This document shows, one piece after another, positions 38,881-46,549 of a stretch of 64,000 bases of DNA (the first letter of the stretch is position 1; each line of letters begins with the position of its first letter). Source of the stretch: Micromonospora sp. WMMD1155 (lineage in GTDB: Bacteria > Actinomycetota > Actinomycetes > Mycobacteriales > Micromonosporaceae). The position numbers and the translations under genes were made by a program. The DNA lies in contig NZ_CP120742.1 of NCBI RefSeq assembly GCF_029581275.1, positions 6,758,501-6,822,500 on the forward strand, given 5' to 3'. The notes under the pieces are model-generated. The model was not told where the DNA came from, did no database searches, and was given only the letters and a program-made list of their open reading frames with translations.

Positions 38881-39918
38881 CTAGAACCTCAGCACCACTT
38901 GGAGGACGTCACCGGCGCCGCGGTCGAGCAGCGCGAGGGCGTCGGCGACGGCGCTGGCGTCGACGATGTGGCTGACCAGCGGCAACGGATCGACGCTGCG
39001 GTCGGCCACCAGGTCCATGAAGGTCTGGGCGACCCGGTCGCCGGTCCACCGTCCGGCCATGCTCGGCGCGGGGGTGGGCCCGGAGACCTGGGCGGCGACC
39101 AACTGGATGCGGTTGTGGTGGAACTCCTCGCCGAGGCCGAGCGCGTCGGCCTGGCCCTGGTAGAAGCCGGCGGCGACGACCCGGCCGGCGTGTGCGGTGG
39201 AGCGGATCGCCTCGTGCAACGCCGGGTACGCGCCGGACAGCTCCAGGCACACGTCCGCGCCCCGGCCGTCGGTGGCCCGACGCAGCGCGGCGGCGGCGGA
39301 CTCGCCTCCGGCATCCACAGTGCGACGCGCGCCGTATCGGACGGCGTGGTCCAGCCGGGCGGGCACCGGGTCGACGGCCACCACCCGGGCGCCGGAGAGC
39401 ACCGCGAGTCGGGTGGCGAGCAGCCCGATGACGCCCTGCCCGAAGACACCCACCCAGTCGCCGAGGTGCAGGTCACCGGCGAGCACGGCGGTCAGGGCGA
39501 TGGCGCCGGGTCGGGCGAAGACCGCGGCGAGCGGGTCCAGCCCGGCGGGGAGCGGACGGACCGCCTCGGCGGCGAGCACCGCCTCCGCCCGGTGCCCCCA
39601 GATGCCCCAGACCAGTTGCCCCGGGTGCCGGTCGGTGACCTCCGCCGCCACCTCGACGATCTCGCCGACCTCCTCGTAGCCGAAGCCGATCAGCGGGTAG
39701 GGCACCGGTGCCTGTCGGGGGACGAACATCCGGGCGGTGTCGTCCCAGTCCTTGCTGAGCCGGGGGTTGCTGCCCCGGTAGAGGGTCAGCTCGGTGCCGG
39801 CGGAGATGCCCGAGTAGCAGGTGCGGACGCGAACCTGGCCGGGGCCGAGCGGATCCGGGGAGCAGGGTTCGAGGCTGATCCGTCGAGGCCCGGCGAGAGA
39901 GACAACCCAATTGACCAT
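38881..39918 (-). CDS. zinc-type alcohol dehydrogenase-like oxidoreductase
   Basis: This 345-residue medium-chain dehydrogenase has a GroES-like N-terminal half and a Rossmann half (VGVFGQGVIGLLATRLAVL). The usual catalytic zinc Cys (GICGTD) reads SGISAGTEL, so the canonical ligand is missing and catalysis may not use zinc. Related sequences act on sugars or polyols. It is the first gene of the catabolic operon, 115 bp from the divergent transporter. Confidence 0.85.
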   Translation of the reverse strand: MVNWVVSLAGPRRISLEPCSPDPLGPGQVRVRTCYSGISAGTELTLYRGSNPRLSKDWDDTARMFVPRQAPVPYPLIGFGYEEVGEIVEVAAEVTDRHPGQLVWGIWGHRAEAVLAAEAVRPLPAGLDPLAAVFARPGAIALTAVLAGDLHLGDWVGVFGQGVIGLLATRLAVLSGARVVAVDPVPARLDHAVRYGARRTVDAGGESAAAALRRATDGRGADVCLELSGAYPALHEAIRSTAHAGRVVAAGFYQGQADALGLGEEFHHNRIQLVAAQVSGPTPAPSMAGRWTGDRVAQTFMDLVADRSVDPLPLVSHIVDASAVADALALLDRGAGDVLQVVLRF

Positions 39919-40033
39919 GAGTCACATCCCGGTAGCACTGGGCTCCAGGATAGCAAAAAATCGCCATATGTCTTGCCATTCATCAATCGAAGGTGTTGAA
40001 TCCGTCATGTACCCTTCGAGAGGAGTGCCACCG
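39919..40033. promoter_or_regulatory. divergent promoter region of the sugar cluster
   Basis: The 115-bp spacer between the dehydrogenase and solute-binding genes is much more AT-rich than its surroundings (ATAGCAAAAAATCG, CATATGTCTTGCCATTCATC). It must hold both promoters. No clean palindrome is visible and no regulator gene is adjacent. GAGAGGAG just before 40034 is the ribosome site of the binding-protein gene. Confidence 0.45.
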
Positions 40034-41428
40034 ATGTCAGCACCTCCGAGGCGGATACTCGCCACCACCCTGATCCTGGCACTGACCACGTCCACCCTGC
40101 TGGCCTGTGGCGACGACGAGTCCGACAGCAACAGCAAGAAGATCACCGTCTGGAGCCTGGAGGACGTCGCCGACCGGGTGACCGCCACCAAGGCGATCAT
40201 CGCCGACTTCACCGCGAAGACCGGGATCCAGGTCGACCTCGTGACCGTCAACGAGGACCAGTTCCCCTCCCTGATCGCCGCCAACGCCGCCGCCGGCGAC
40301 CTGCCCGACGTGGTCGGTTCGGTCTCCCTCGCCGGCATCCGTACGCTCGCCGGCAACGAGCTGCTGCACGCCTCGGCGAACGCGGAGGTCGTCGACGGGC
40401 TGGGCCGGCAGACCTTCTCACCGCGCGCCCTGGAGCTCACCTCCGACGACGGCAAGCAGCTCTCCGTGCCCAGCGACGGGTGGGGGCAACTGCTCGTCTA
40501 CCGCAAGGACCTGTTCGCCGCCGCCGACCTGCCCGCCCCCGACACGTACGAGCGGATCACCGCCGCCGCGGCGGCGCTGAACACCGGCGGCGTCGCCGGG
40601 ATCACCGCGGCGACCGCCCCCAGCGACGTGTTCACCCAGCAGACCTTCGAGCACCTGGCGCTGGCCAACGGGTGCCAGCTCACCGACGACTCGGGCGAGA
40701 TCACCCTGGATTCACCCCAGTGCGTCGAGGCGTTCCGCTTCTACGGCGACCTGATCCGCACCAGTTCGGTGAAGGGCGCACAGGACGTGGACACCACCCG
40801 GGCCACCTACTTCGCCGGCAAGGCGGCCATGGTGATCTGGTCGCCGTTCATCCTCGACGAGTTGGCCGGGTTGCGTGACGACGCCAAGCCGACCTGCCCG
40901 CAGTGCCAGGCCGACCCGGGTTTCCTCGCGAAGAACAGCGGGTTCGTCACCGCGATCAAGGGCCCGAACGGCGCCGAGCCGGCCCAGTACGGCGAGATCA
41001 GCTCCTGGGCCGTGCTGGACGGCGCGGTGACCGACCCGGCGAAGTCCTTCGTGGAGTACATGCTCGGCGACGGCTACCCGCGCTGGTTCGGCATGTCCCC
41101 CGAGGGCCGCTTCCCGGTCCGCAAGGGCACCCCGGCCGAGCCGGAGGCGTTCCTGACCGCCTGGAACACCAGCCAGGCCGGGGTGGACGCGAAGAAGCCC
41201 CTCGCCGACGTGTACGGCGACGAGGTGTTGGCCACGCTGCGCCGCAGCCCGGACACCTTCGGGCGGTGGGGGCTCACCCAGGGGCAGGGCAAGCTGGTCG
41301 GCGCCATGCTCGGCGAGCTGCCGGTGCCCAAGGTGCTGGGCGACCTCGTCTCCGGCAAGTCCGACGCGGCGGCGGCCGCGAACCGCGCCGAGAAGGACGT
41401 GGACGCGATCAAGGCGGGCGTCAATTGA
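40034..41428 (+). CDS. ABC transporter sugar-binding lipoprotein
   Basis: This 464-residue family-1 extracellular binding protein has a lipobox STLLAC (lipid Cys near 26), then KKITVWSLEDVADRV, a ligand-cleft region (SDGWGQLLVYRKDLF) and AGKAAMVIWSPF. It should bind an oligosaccharide outside the cell and deliver it to the two permeases. ATG 40034 has GAGAGGAG upstream; the open frame further 5' is not used. It starts the importer operon. Confidence 0.9.
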   Translation: MSAPPRRILATTLILALTTSTLLACGDDESDSNSKKITVWSLEDVADRVTATKAIIADFTAKTGIQVDLVTVNEDQFPSLIAANAAAGDLPDVVGSVSLAGIRTLAGNELLHASANAEVVDGLGRQTFSPRALELTSDDGKQLSVPSDGWGQLLVYRKDLFAAADLPAPDTYERITAAAAALNTGGVAGITAATAPSDVFTQQTFEHLALANGCQLTDDSGEITLDSPQCVEAFRFYGDLIRTSSVKGAQDVDTTRATYFAGKAAMVIWSPFILDELAGLRDDAKPTCPQCQADPGFLAKNSGFVTAIKGPNGAEPAQYGEISSWAVLDGAVTDPAKSFVEYMLGDGYPRWFGMSPEGRFPVRKGTPAEPEAFLTAWNTSQAGVDAKKPLADVYGDEVLATLRRSPDTFGRWGLTQGQGKLVGAMLGELPVPKVLGDLVSGKSDAAAAANRAEKDVDAIKAGVN

Positions 41429-42381
41429 CCACCACCGCGCCCGGCCCCGGCCGCTCCCCCACCCGGGAACGGCCGGGGCGGGCCCGCCGCCGACCGTTGA
41501 CCCTGCGCCGCCGCGAATCCCGGGCCGGGCTCGGGCTGGTCGCGCCGACAGTGCTCGTCACGATCGCCGTGATCGGCATCCCGATCGTGTGGACCGTGGT
41601 GCTCGCCTTCCAACGGGTCCGGCTCGCCACGCTGCGCAAGACCGGCCTGTTCGGCGAGTTCACCATGGACAACATCGACCGGGTTCTGCACACCCCCGGC
41701 TTCGCCGACACGCTCTGGACCACGGTGGTCTACAGCATCGGCGGCACCGTCGGGTCGATAGCGCTCGGCCTGGTCGCGGCGCTCGTGGTCCGTCGGCCGT
41801 TCCGGGGCCGCACCATGGTCCGGGCGTCCATGCTGCTGCCGTACGTGGCACCGGTGGTCGCGGTGACCTTCGTCTGGCAGGTGATGCTCGACCCTCAACT
41901 CGGCATCGTCAACGCCTGGGGCCAACGGCTGCTCGGCTGGGACGCTCCGGTGCCGTTCCTGTCCCAGGAGTCGACGGCGTTGACCACGGTTATCGTGTTC
42001 GAGGCGTGGCGGTACTTCCCGTTCGCCTTCCTGTTCCTGTTGGCCCGACTCCAGGCGGTGCCCGGTGAGTTGGAGGAGGCCGCCCGCGTCGACGGGGCCA
42101 CCCCCACCCAACGGTTCCGGCACATCCTGCTGCCTCAACTGCTGCCGGTGATCGCCCTGCTCGGCGTGCTGCGCTTCATCATGACGTTCAACAAGTTCGA
42201 CGACGTCTACCTGCTCACCGGCGGCGCGGCGGGCACCGAGGTGGTCAGCGTGCGGGTGTACGAGTTCCTCACCGCCCGTACCGACATCGGCGCGGCGGCC
42301 GCGCAGGCGGTCGTGCTGGCCGTGGTGCTCGTCGTGTTCGTGCTGATCTACCTGCGCTTCTTCGGACGGAGGGTGAGCTGA
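41425..42381 (+). CDS. ABC sugar transporter permease (MalF type)
   Basis: This 318-residue membrane protein has a basic N-terminus, six hydrophobic segments and the EAA loop ELEEAARVDGATPTQRF. TTG at 41425 overlaps the binding-protein stop (TTGA) and is the only plausible start, because the first ATG is far inside the protein. It pairs with the permease at 42381. No ATPase gene is present; a shared MsiK-type ATPase is the usual solution in actinomycetes. Confidence 0.9.
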   Translation: MTTTAPGPGRSPTRERPGRARRRPLTLRRRESRAGLGLVAPTVLVTIAVIGIPIVWTVVLAFQRVRLATLRKTGLFGEFTMDNIDRVLHTPGFADTLWTTVVYSIGGTVGSIALGLVAALVVRRPFRGRTMVRASMLLPYVAPVVAVTFVWQVMLDPQLGIVNAWGQRLLGWDAPVPFLSQESTALTTVIVFEAWRYFPFAFLFLLARLQAVPGELEEAARVDGATPTQRFRHILLPQLLPVIALLGVLRFIMTFNKFDDVYLLTGGAAGTEVVSVRVYEFLTARTDIGAAAAQAVVLAVVLVVFVLIYLRFFGRRVS

Positions 42382-43247
42382 TGGACCGGGACGTCGTCGA
42401 GACGGTGAGCCTGCGCTGGCTGCGCCGTCTGGTGATCGCCGCGTTCCTGGTGGTCACCGTCTTCCCCTTCTACTACATGCTGGTGCTCTCGGTGCGCCCC
42501 ATCGAGCGTCTGCTGCTCGACCCGGGCGCGCTGGTGGTCGGCTTCGGTGAGCTGACCGTGGCCACGTACGCCGAGGTCCTCAAGGCCACCGACGACGGCG
42601 GCCAGGGATTCCTGACCTTCATCCGCAACAGCGGCCTCGTCGCGGTCGCGGCGACGGTGCTCACCCTGCTGGTGGCGATCCCCGGCGCGTACGCGGTGGC
42701 CCGGCTGCGGTTCTTCGGCCGGCGGCAGGTCGACTTCCTGTTCCTCGCGGTCTACCTGTTCCCGTCGATCGTCATCGCGATCCCCCTGTTCGTGGTCTTC
42801 ACCTGGGGTGGGCTGCGCGGTTCGCTGTTCGGCCTGGTGCTGGTCTACATCTCGCAGACGTTGCCGGTGTCGGTCTACATGTTGAAGAACTACTTCGAGA
42901 CGATCCCGGTCAGCCTGGAGGAGTCCGCCGCCATCGACGGCGCGGGTCGGCTGGGCATCATCCGGCGGGTCAGCCTGCCGCTCGCCCTGCCGTCGATCAT
43001 GGCGGTCGCCCTCTACGACTTCATGATCGCCTGGAACGAGTTCCTCTTCGCCCTGCTGTTCCTGGTCGACAAGCCCGGCCGGTGGACGGTGTCGCTCGGG
43101 TTGTCGCAGCTCGCCGACGGGGTGGAGGTGCCCAAGACGGTGCTGATGGCCGGCTCGGTCGTCCTCACCGTGCCCATCGTGATCCTCTTCTTCGCCAGCG
43201 AGCGACTGCTCACCGAGGGGCTGACCAGCGGCGCGGAGAAGGGATGA
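42381..43247 (+). CDS. ABC sugar transporter permease (MalG type)
   Basis: This 288-residue membrane protein has six segments and the EAA loop SLEESAAIDGAGRLGI. Its ATG shares one base with the previous stop (TGATG), so the permeases are co-translated. The product completes the membrane part of the importer. The next gene (methyltransferase, 54 bp further) looks unrelated. Confidence 0.9.
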   Translation: MDRDVVETVSLRWLRRLVIAAFLVVTVFPFYYMLVLSVRPIERLLLDPGALVVGFGELTVATYAEVLKATDDGGQGFLTFIRNSGLVAVAATVLTLLVAIPGAYAVARLRFFGRRQVDFLFLAVYLFPSIVIAIPLFVVFTWGGLRGSLFGLVLVYISQTLPVSVYMLKNYFETIPVSLEESAAIDGAGRLGIIRRVSLPLALPSIMAVALYDFMIAWNEFLFALLFLVDKPGRWTVSLGLSQLADGVEVPKTVLMAGSVVLTVPIVILFFASERLLTEGLTSGAEKG

Positions 43248-43301
43248 TCGTCTCCCTCGGGTCGAGCGTCACTCCCCCACCGGCCCGGTTACGGTGGCCG
43301 T

Positions 43302-43907
43302 ATGGCCAACCCGACCCGCTGGGCGACCGACACCGGCCCCGAGCACTCGCAGTGGTACATCGACCGGTTCCGCAAGCTGGCCGCCGAGGGAGCGGACCTG
43401 GCCGGCGAGGCCCGCCTGGTGGACACCCTGGTCGCACCCGGCTCGCGGATCCTCGACGCCGGCAGCGGCACCGGCCGGGTCGGTGCCGCGCTGGCGCAGC
43501 GTGGGCACACCGTGGTCGGGGTGGACGCCGACCCCGCGCTGGTGGCGGCGGCCCGCGCCGACTATCCGGGCCCGACGTGGCTGGTCGCCGACCTCGCCGA
43601 ACTGGACCTGCCCGCGCTCGGTGAGGCGGAGCCGTTCGACGCGGCGGTGCTGGCCGGCAACGTCCTCGCCTTCGTCGCCGTCGGCACCGAGCCGGAGGTG
43701 CTGCGTCGGGTCGCCGCCCACCTGCGGCCGGACGGGGTGCTGACCGTCGGCTTCGGCACCGAACGCGGCTACCCGCTCACCGCGTTCGACGCCGACGCGG
43801 TGGCCGCCGGGCTGCGGGTGGAGCATCGCTTCGCAACCTGGGACCTGCGCCCGTGGCGCGACGACGCCCCGTTCGCGGTCACCATCCTGCGCCGTCCGGC
43901 CGACTGA
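43302..43907 (+). CDS. class I SAM-dependent methyltransferase
   Basis: This 201-residue protein has motif I ILDAGSGTGRVG, GVDAD (motif II acidic residue) and PDGVLTVGFGTERG (motif post-III). It is small, with a short C-terminal addition, and resembles metabolite methyltransferases. The substrate is unknown. A 24-bp palindrome follows. Confidence 0.88.
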   Translation: MANPTRWATDTGPEHSQWYIDRFRKLAAEGADLAGEARLVDTLVAPGSRILDAGSGTGRVGAALAQRGHTVVGVDADPALVAAARADYPGPTWLVADLAELDLPALGEAEPFDAAVLAGNVLAFVAVGTEPEVLRRVAAHLRPDGVLTVGFGTERGYPLTAFDADAVAAGLRVEHRFATWDLRPWRDDAPFAVTILRRPAD

Positions 43908-43931
43908 ACACCGTCACCGCACGTTGCTTCC

Positions 43932-43993
43932 CGGTGATCAAGAGGTTTGCGTCAGGCTCGCGCCACATTCTGACGCAAACCTCTTGATCACCG
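43932..43993. repeat. long intergenic palindrome, family B (GATC-capped)
   Basis: A perfect 24-bp stem (43932-43955 with 43970-43993) carries a 14-nt loop beginning GCTCGCG. The stem holds GATCAAGAGG and GTTTGCGT. It lies between the convergent methyltransferase and EccB genes and probably terminates both. It is related to 15923-15974 by GATC, GTTTNCGT and the CTCGCG loop. Confidence 0.8.
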
Positions 43994-44027
43994 CCGCCGT
44001 GGCGTGCCGCTGGCGGGCTTCGGGGGG

Positions 44028-45404
44028 TCAGTCTCCGACGGCTACGGCGCGGGCGGCGGCCGGGTCGAGGGTCGCGCCGGCCGGCACCAGGCTGACCAGA
44101 CCGGCCGGCAACCGCAACGGGCGTACACCCCCGTAGCCGAGCATCGGCAGCACCTCACGGTCGGCCAGCACGTACCGCCGGCCCAGGTCGGTGACCACGG
44201 AGACCGCGCCGCCGGTCGCGCCGGGCGCCGCGGTGGCCTCGACCACCGCGCCGCGGCCCGGCTCGACCAGCACGTGGTCGGCCAGCACCGCGCCACCGGT
44301 CGGCACGGTCCGTGGAGCAGCCGTCAGGTCCCGCAGCGGTACGCCCCAGCGCACCTCAGCCACCCCGCCGTCGTCGGCGACGCGGGTGCAGAGCGCCCCG
44401 TCGCCGCCGGCCGCCAGTCGAGGTGGGGTCGGCGGTGGCGCGTTCTGGCCGGTCGGTGCGAGGTCGGGCACCGTGGGCAGCGTGGCGAACTGCCCCAACG
44501 GCAGCGGCACCGGAGCGCCCTGCCCGGTGCGGGCCAGCAGCAACCCGGCCTGCAACTCGGTGATGCCGGCCAACCCGGCGTCGAGGGCCACCGCGTACTG
44601 CCGGCCGCCGCCGGAGTTGCTCACCAGGTAGACCGTCCCGATGGCGGTGCCCGGAACCCGGGCGGCGGGTCGGCCCAGGCCGGGCAGGTCGAGCGGGGCC
44701 AGGTCGGTGCCGGCCGGCAGCGAGTTGAGCAGGGCGGGGGCCACCGGCACGGCCTGCGCCCGGGTGGTGGCGAGTGCCGCCAGGACCCGGCTGGGATCGC
44801 GGATCGGATATCGCCGTTGGTGCCAGACCAGGTGCAGCCCGCCGTCGGGGTGGCGCAGCAGCAGCGCCTCGTCGCCCAACTGTCGACCGCCGTCGGGCTC
44901 GGCGCCGATCAGCAGCGCGGAGCGGGGTGCCTCGCCGGTCAGGACGGTCGAGCAGACCGTCCACGCCGTCGCGACCAGCCGCCCCGGGGCGGGCAGCGAG
45001 TCGGGCGCGTCGGCGATGCCCAGGGGCAGACCACGCGGCACGCCGTCGATCGTGCGGCGCGAGACGAGGACGGTCTTCGACCGGTCCGCGCCGACGATGA
45101 GCAGCGCGGAGGCGTAGTTGAGCACCGGGTGCAGCTTCTGCTCGCGGTAGACGAACCGGGCGCCGGACTCCTTCTCGACGATCACCGCACCCGGGTCGCG
45201 CCAGCCCTTGCCGCCGCCGGCGAACAGGCCGTAGAGCGCGAAACCACCCAGCAGGATCGCCGCGACCAGGACGCTGGCCAGACCGGCGCCGGCCAGCCGT
45301 CGAAACGGTGACTGCGCGGGGTCGGTCTCCCGCATGACCAGGGCGGCGACCGCCCGTTGGACGCTGAACTGGTAGGAGTGCAGCTGGTCCTGCCGCGACG
45401 GCAT
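44028..45404 (-). CDS. eccB: type VII secretion protein EccB
   Basis: This 458-residue protein begins SRQDQLHSYQFSVQRAVAALV, the conserved EccB N-terminus. It has one membrane helix (about 39-60, ASVLVAAILLGGFALYGLF) and a periplasmic part with VVEKESGARFVYREQKLHPV split around VIVEKESG, and CSTVLTG/CTRV cysteines. EccB is a core ring component of the ESX channel. GGAAGGGA precedes ATG 45404. No EccC, EccD, EccE, mycosin or Esx genes are in the window, so this is an orphan or a separate paralogue. Confidence 0.92.
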   Translation of the reverse strand: MPSRQDQLHSYQFSVQRAVAALVMRETDPAQSPFRRLAGAGLASVLVAAILLGGFALYGLFAGGGKGWRDPGAVIVEKESGARFVYREQKLHPVLNYASALLIVGADRSKTVLVSRRTIDGVPRGLPLGIADAPDSLPAPGRLVATAWTVCSTVLTGEAPRSALLIGAEPDGGRQLGDEALLLRHPDGGLHLVWHQRRYPIRDPSRVLAALATTRAQAVPVAPALLNSLPAGTDLAPLDLPGLGRPAARVPGTAIGTVYLVSNSGGGRQYAVALDAGLAGITELQAGLLLARTGQGAPVPLPLGQFATLPTVPDLAPTGQNAPPPTPPRLAAGGDGALCTRVADDGGVAEVRWGVPLRDLTAAPRTVPTGGAVLADHVLVEPGRGAVVEATAAPGATGGAVSVVTDLGRRYVLADREVLPMLGYGGVRPLRLPAGLVSLVPAGATLDPAAARAVAVGD

Positions 45405-45534
45405 GAGGTCCCTTCCGGTGGATCGGCCGGGCACAGGATAGGCGCTGCGTCGATGTCTCGCGGACCCTGCGTGGCCGCGCGGTGCCGGGCAACCGGTACC
45501 ATCCATGGACGAATCCGGCGGCGAGAGGGCACCC

Positions 45535-46254
45535 GTGGGCGCGCGTTTCGAGGAGCTGTCCTGGCGGGAGACCCCGATCGGCGCGATCAGCCTGCGCCGA
45601 CGCCGGGACCCGGCACTTCAGGTCGAGGTGTACGAGGTCAAGCTCGACGACGAATACCTGATGTCCAGCCTCTTCCCGGTCGCGGAGATCGAGCTGGCCC
45701 GGTTGGGTCTCGCCGAGGTGACCGGTGAGTCGGTCGACGTGGTGGTCGGCGGTCTCGGTCTGGGATACACCGCCTGCGCGGCGCTGGGTGATCCCCGGGT
45801 GCGGTCGCTGCTGGTGGTGGAGGCGATCGAGGACGTGATCGACTGGCACCGGCGAGGGCTGCTGCCGTTCGCGGCGGGGCTCGCCGAGGACCCGCGGACC
45901 CGGTTCGTCCAGGCCGACTTCTTCGCGGCCGTCGCCGGTGACGTCGGCTTCGACGCCGAGGTGCCGGGGCGGCGGTTCGACGCGGTGCTGCTCGACGTCG
46001 ACCACTCCCCCCGCAACGTCCTGCACCCCAGCCACGCCGCGTTCTACCCGCCGGCCGGTCTGCGCCGCCTGGCCGCCCTGCTGCGCCCGGAGGGGGTCTT
46101 CGCGCTCTGGTCGGACGACCCGCCGGACGCGGAGTTCACCGACGCGCTCACCGAGGTGTTCGCGAACGTACGGACGCACGTCGTGCCGTTCGCCAACCCG
46201 CTGACCGGTGGGGAGTCGGCCAACACCGTCTACGTGGCGCGCACCGGCCCCTGA
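45535..46254 (+). CDS. spermidine synthase-like methyltransferase-fold protein
   Basis: This protein of about 239 residues has the aminopropyltransferase/methyltransferase fold: VVVGGLGLGYTACAAL (glycine motif), VVEAIEDVIDWHRRGL, RFDAVLLDVDHSP and GVFALWSDDPPDAEF. Actual spermidine synthesis is uncertain because the family has many relatives of unknown role. GTG 45535 has GAGAGGG just upstream; ATG 45505 is an alternative. It diverges from eccB. Confidence 0.82.
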   Translation: MGARFEELSWRETPIGAISLRRRRDPALQVEVYEVKLDDEYLMSSLFPVAEIELARLGLAEVTGESVDVVVGGLGLGYTACAALGDPRVRSLLVVEAIEDVIDWHRRGLLPFAAGLAEDPRTRFVQADFFAAVAGDVGFDAEVPGRRFDAVLLDVDHSPRNVLHPSHAAFYPPAGLRRLAALLRPEGVFALWSDDPPDAEFTDALTEVFANVRTHVVPFANPLTGGESANTVYVARTGP

Positions 46255-46368
46255 CCTCGGGCGAGCGGACGCCGGAACCCGAGTCGATCAATCGGCATGG
46301 TGTCGGCCGGACGGGGAACGTTGGGGCGGGCCGGCCGGAACGGGCGCGGCCGGTTACGGGAGGTCGAG

Positions 46369-46545
46369 ATGCGTGCGCTGCTCTGGGTCGTCGGCGTGGT
46401 GGCCGGTGTGCTGATCCTGCTCGGGTTGATCCTCGAGGCGGTCCGCTGGCTGATCATCATCGGTGTGATCGCACTGGTGATCGTGATCGTCTGGGGCGTC
46501 GTCAAGGGGCGGCAGGCGGTGCAGCACCAGGGCCGACGACGCTGA
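46369..46545 (+). CDS. small membrane protein, 58 residues
   Basis: ATG 46369 has GGGAGG 5 bp upstream. The product is mostly two hydrophobic segments (LLWVVGVVAGVLILLGLIL, LIIIGVIALVIVIVWGVV) with a basic tail KGRQAVQHQGRRR. The function is unknown. It is independent of the convergent acyl-CoA dehydrogenase gene 5 bp away. Confidence 0.7.
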   Translation: MRALLWVVGVVAGVLILLGLILEAVRWLIIIGVIALVIVIVWGVVKGRQAVQHQGRRR

Positions 46546-46549
46546 CCGG

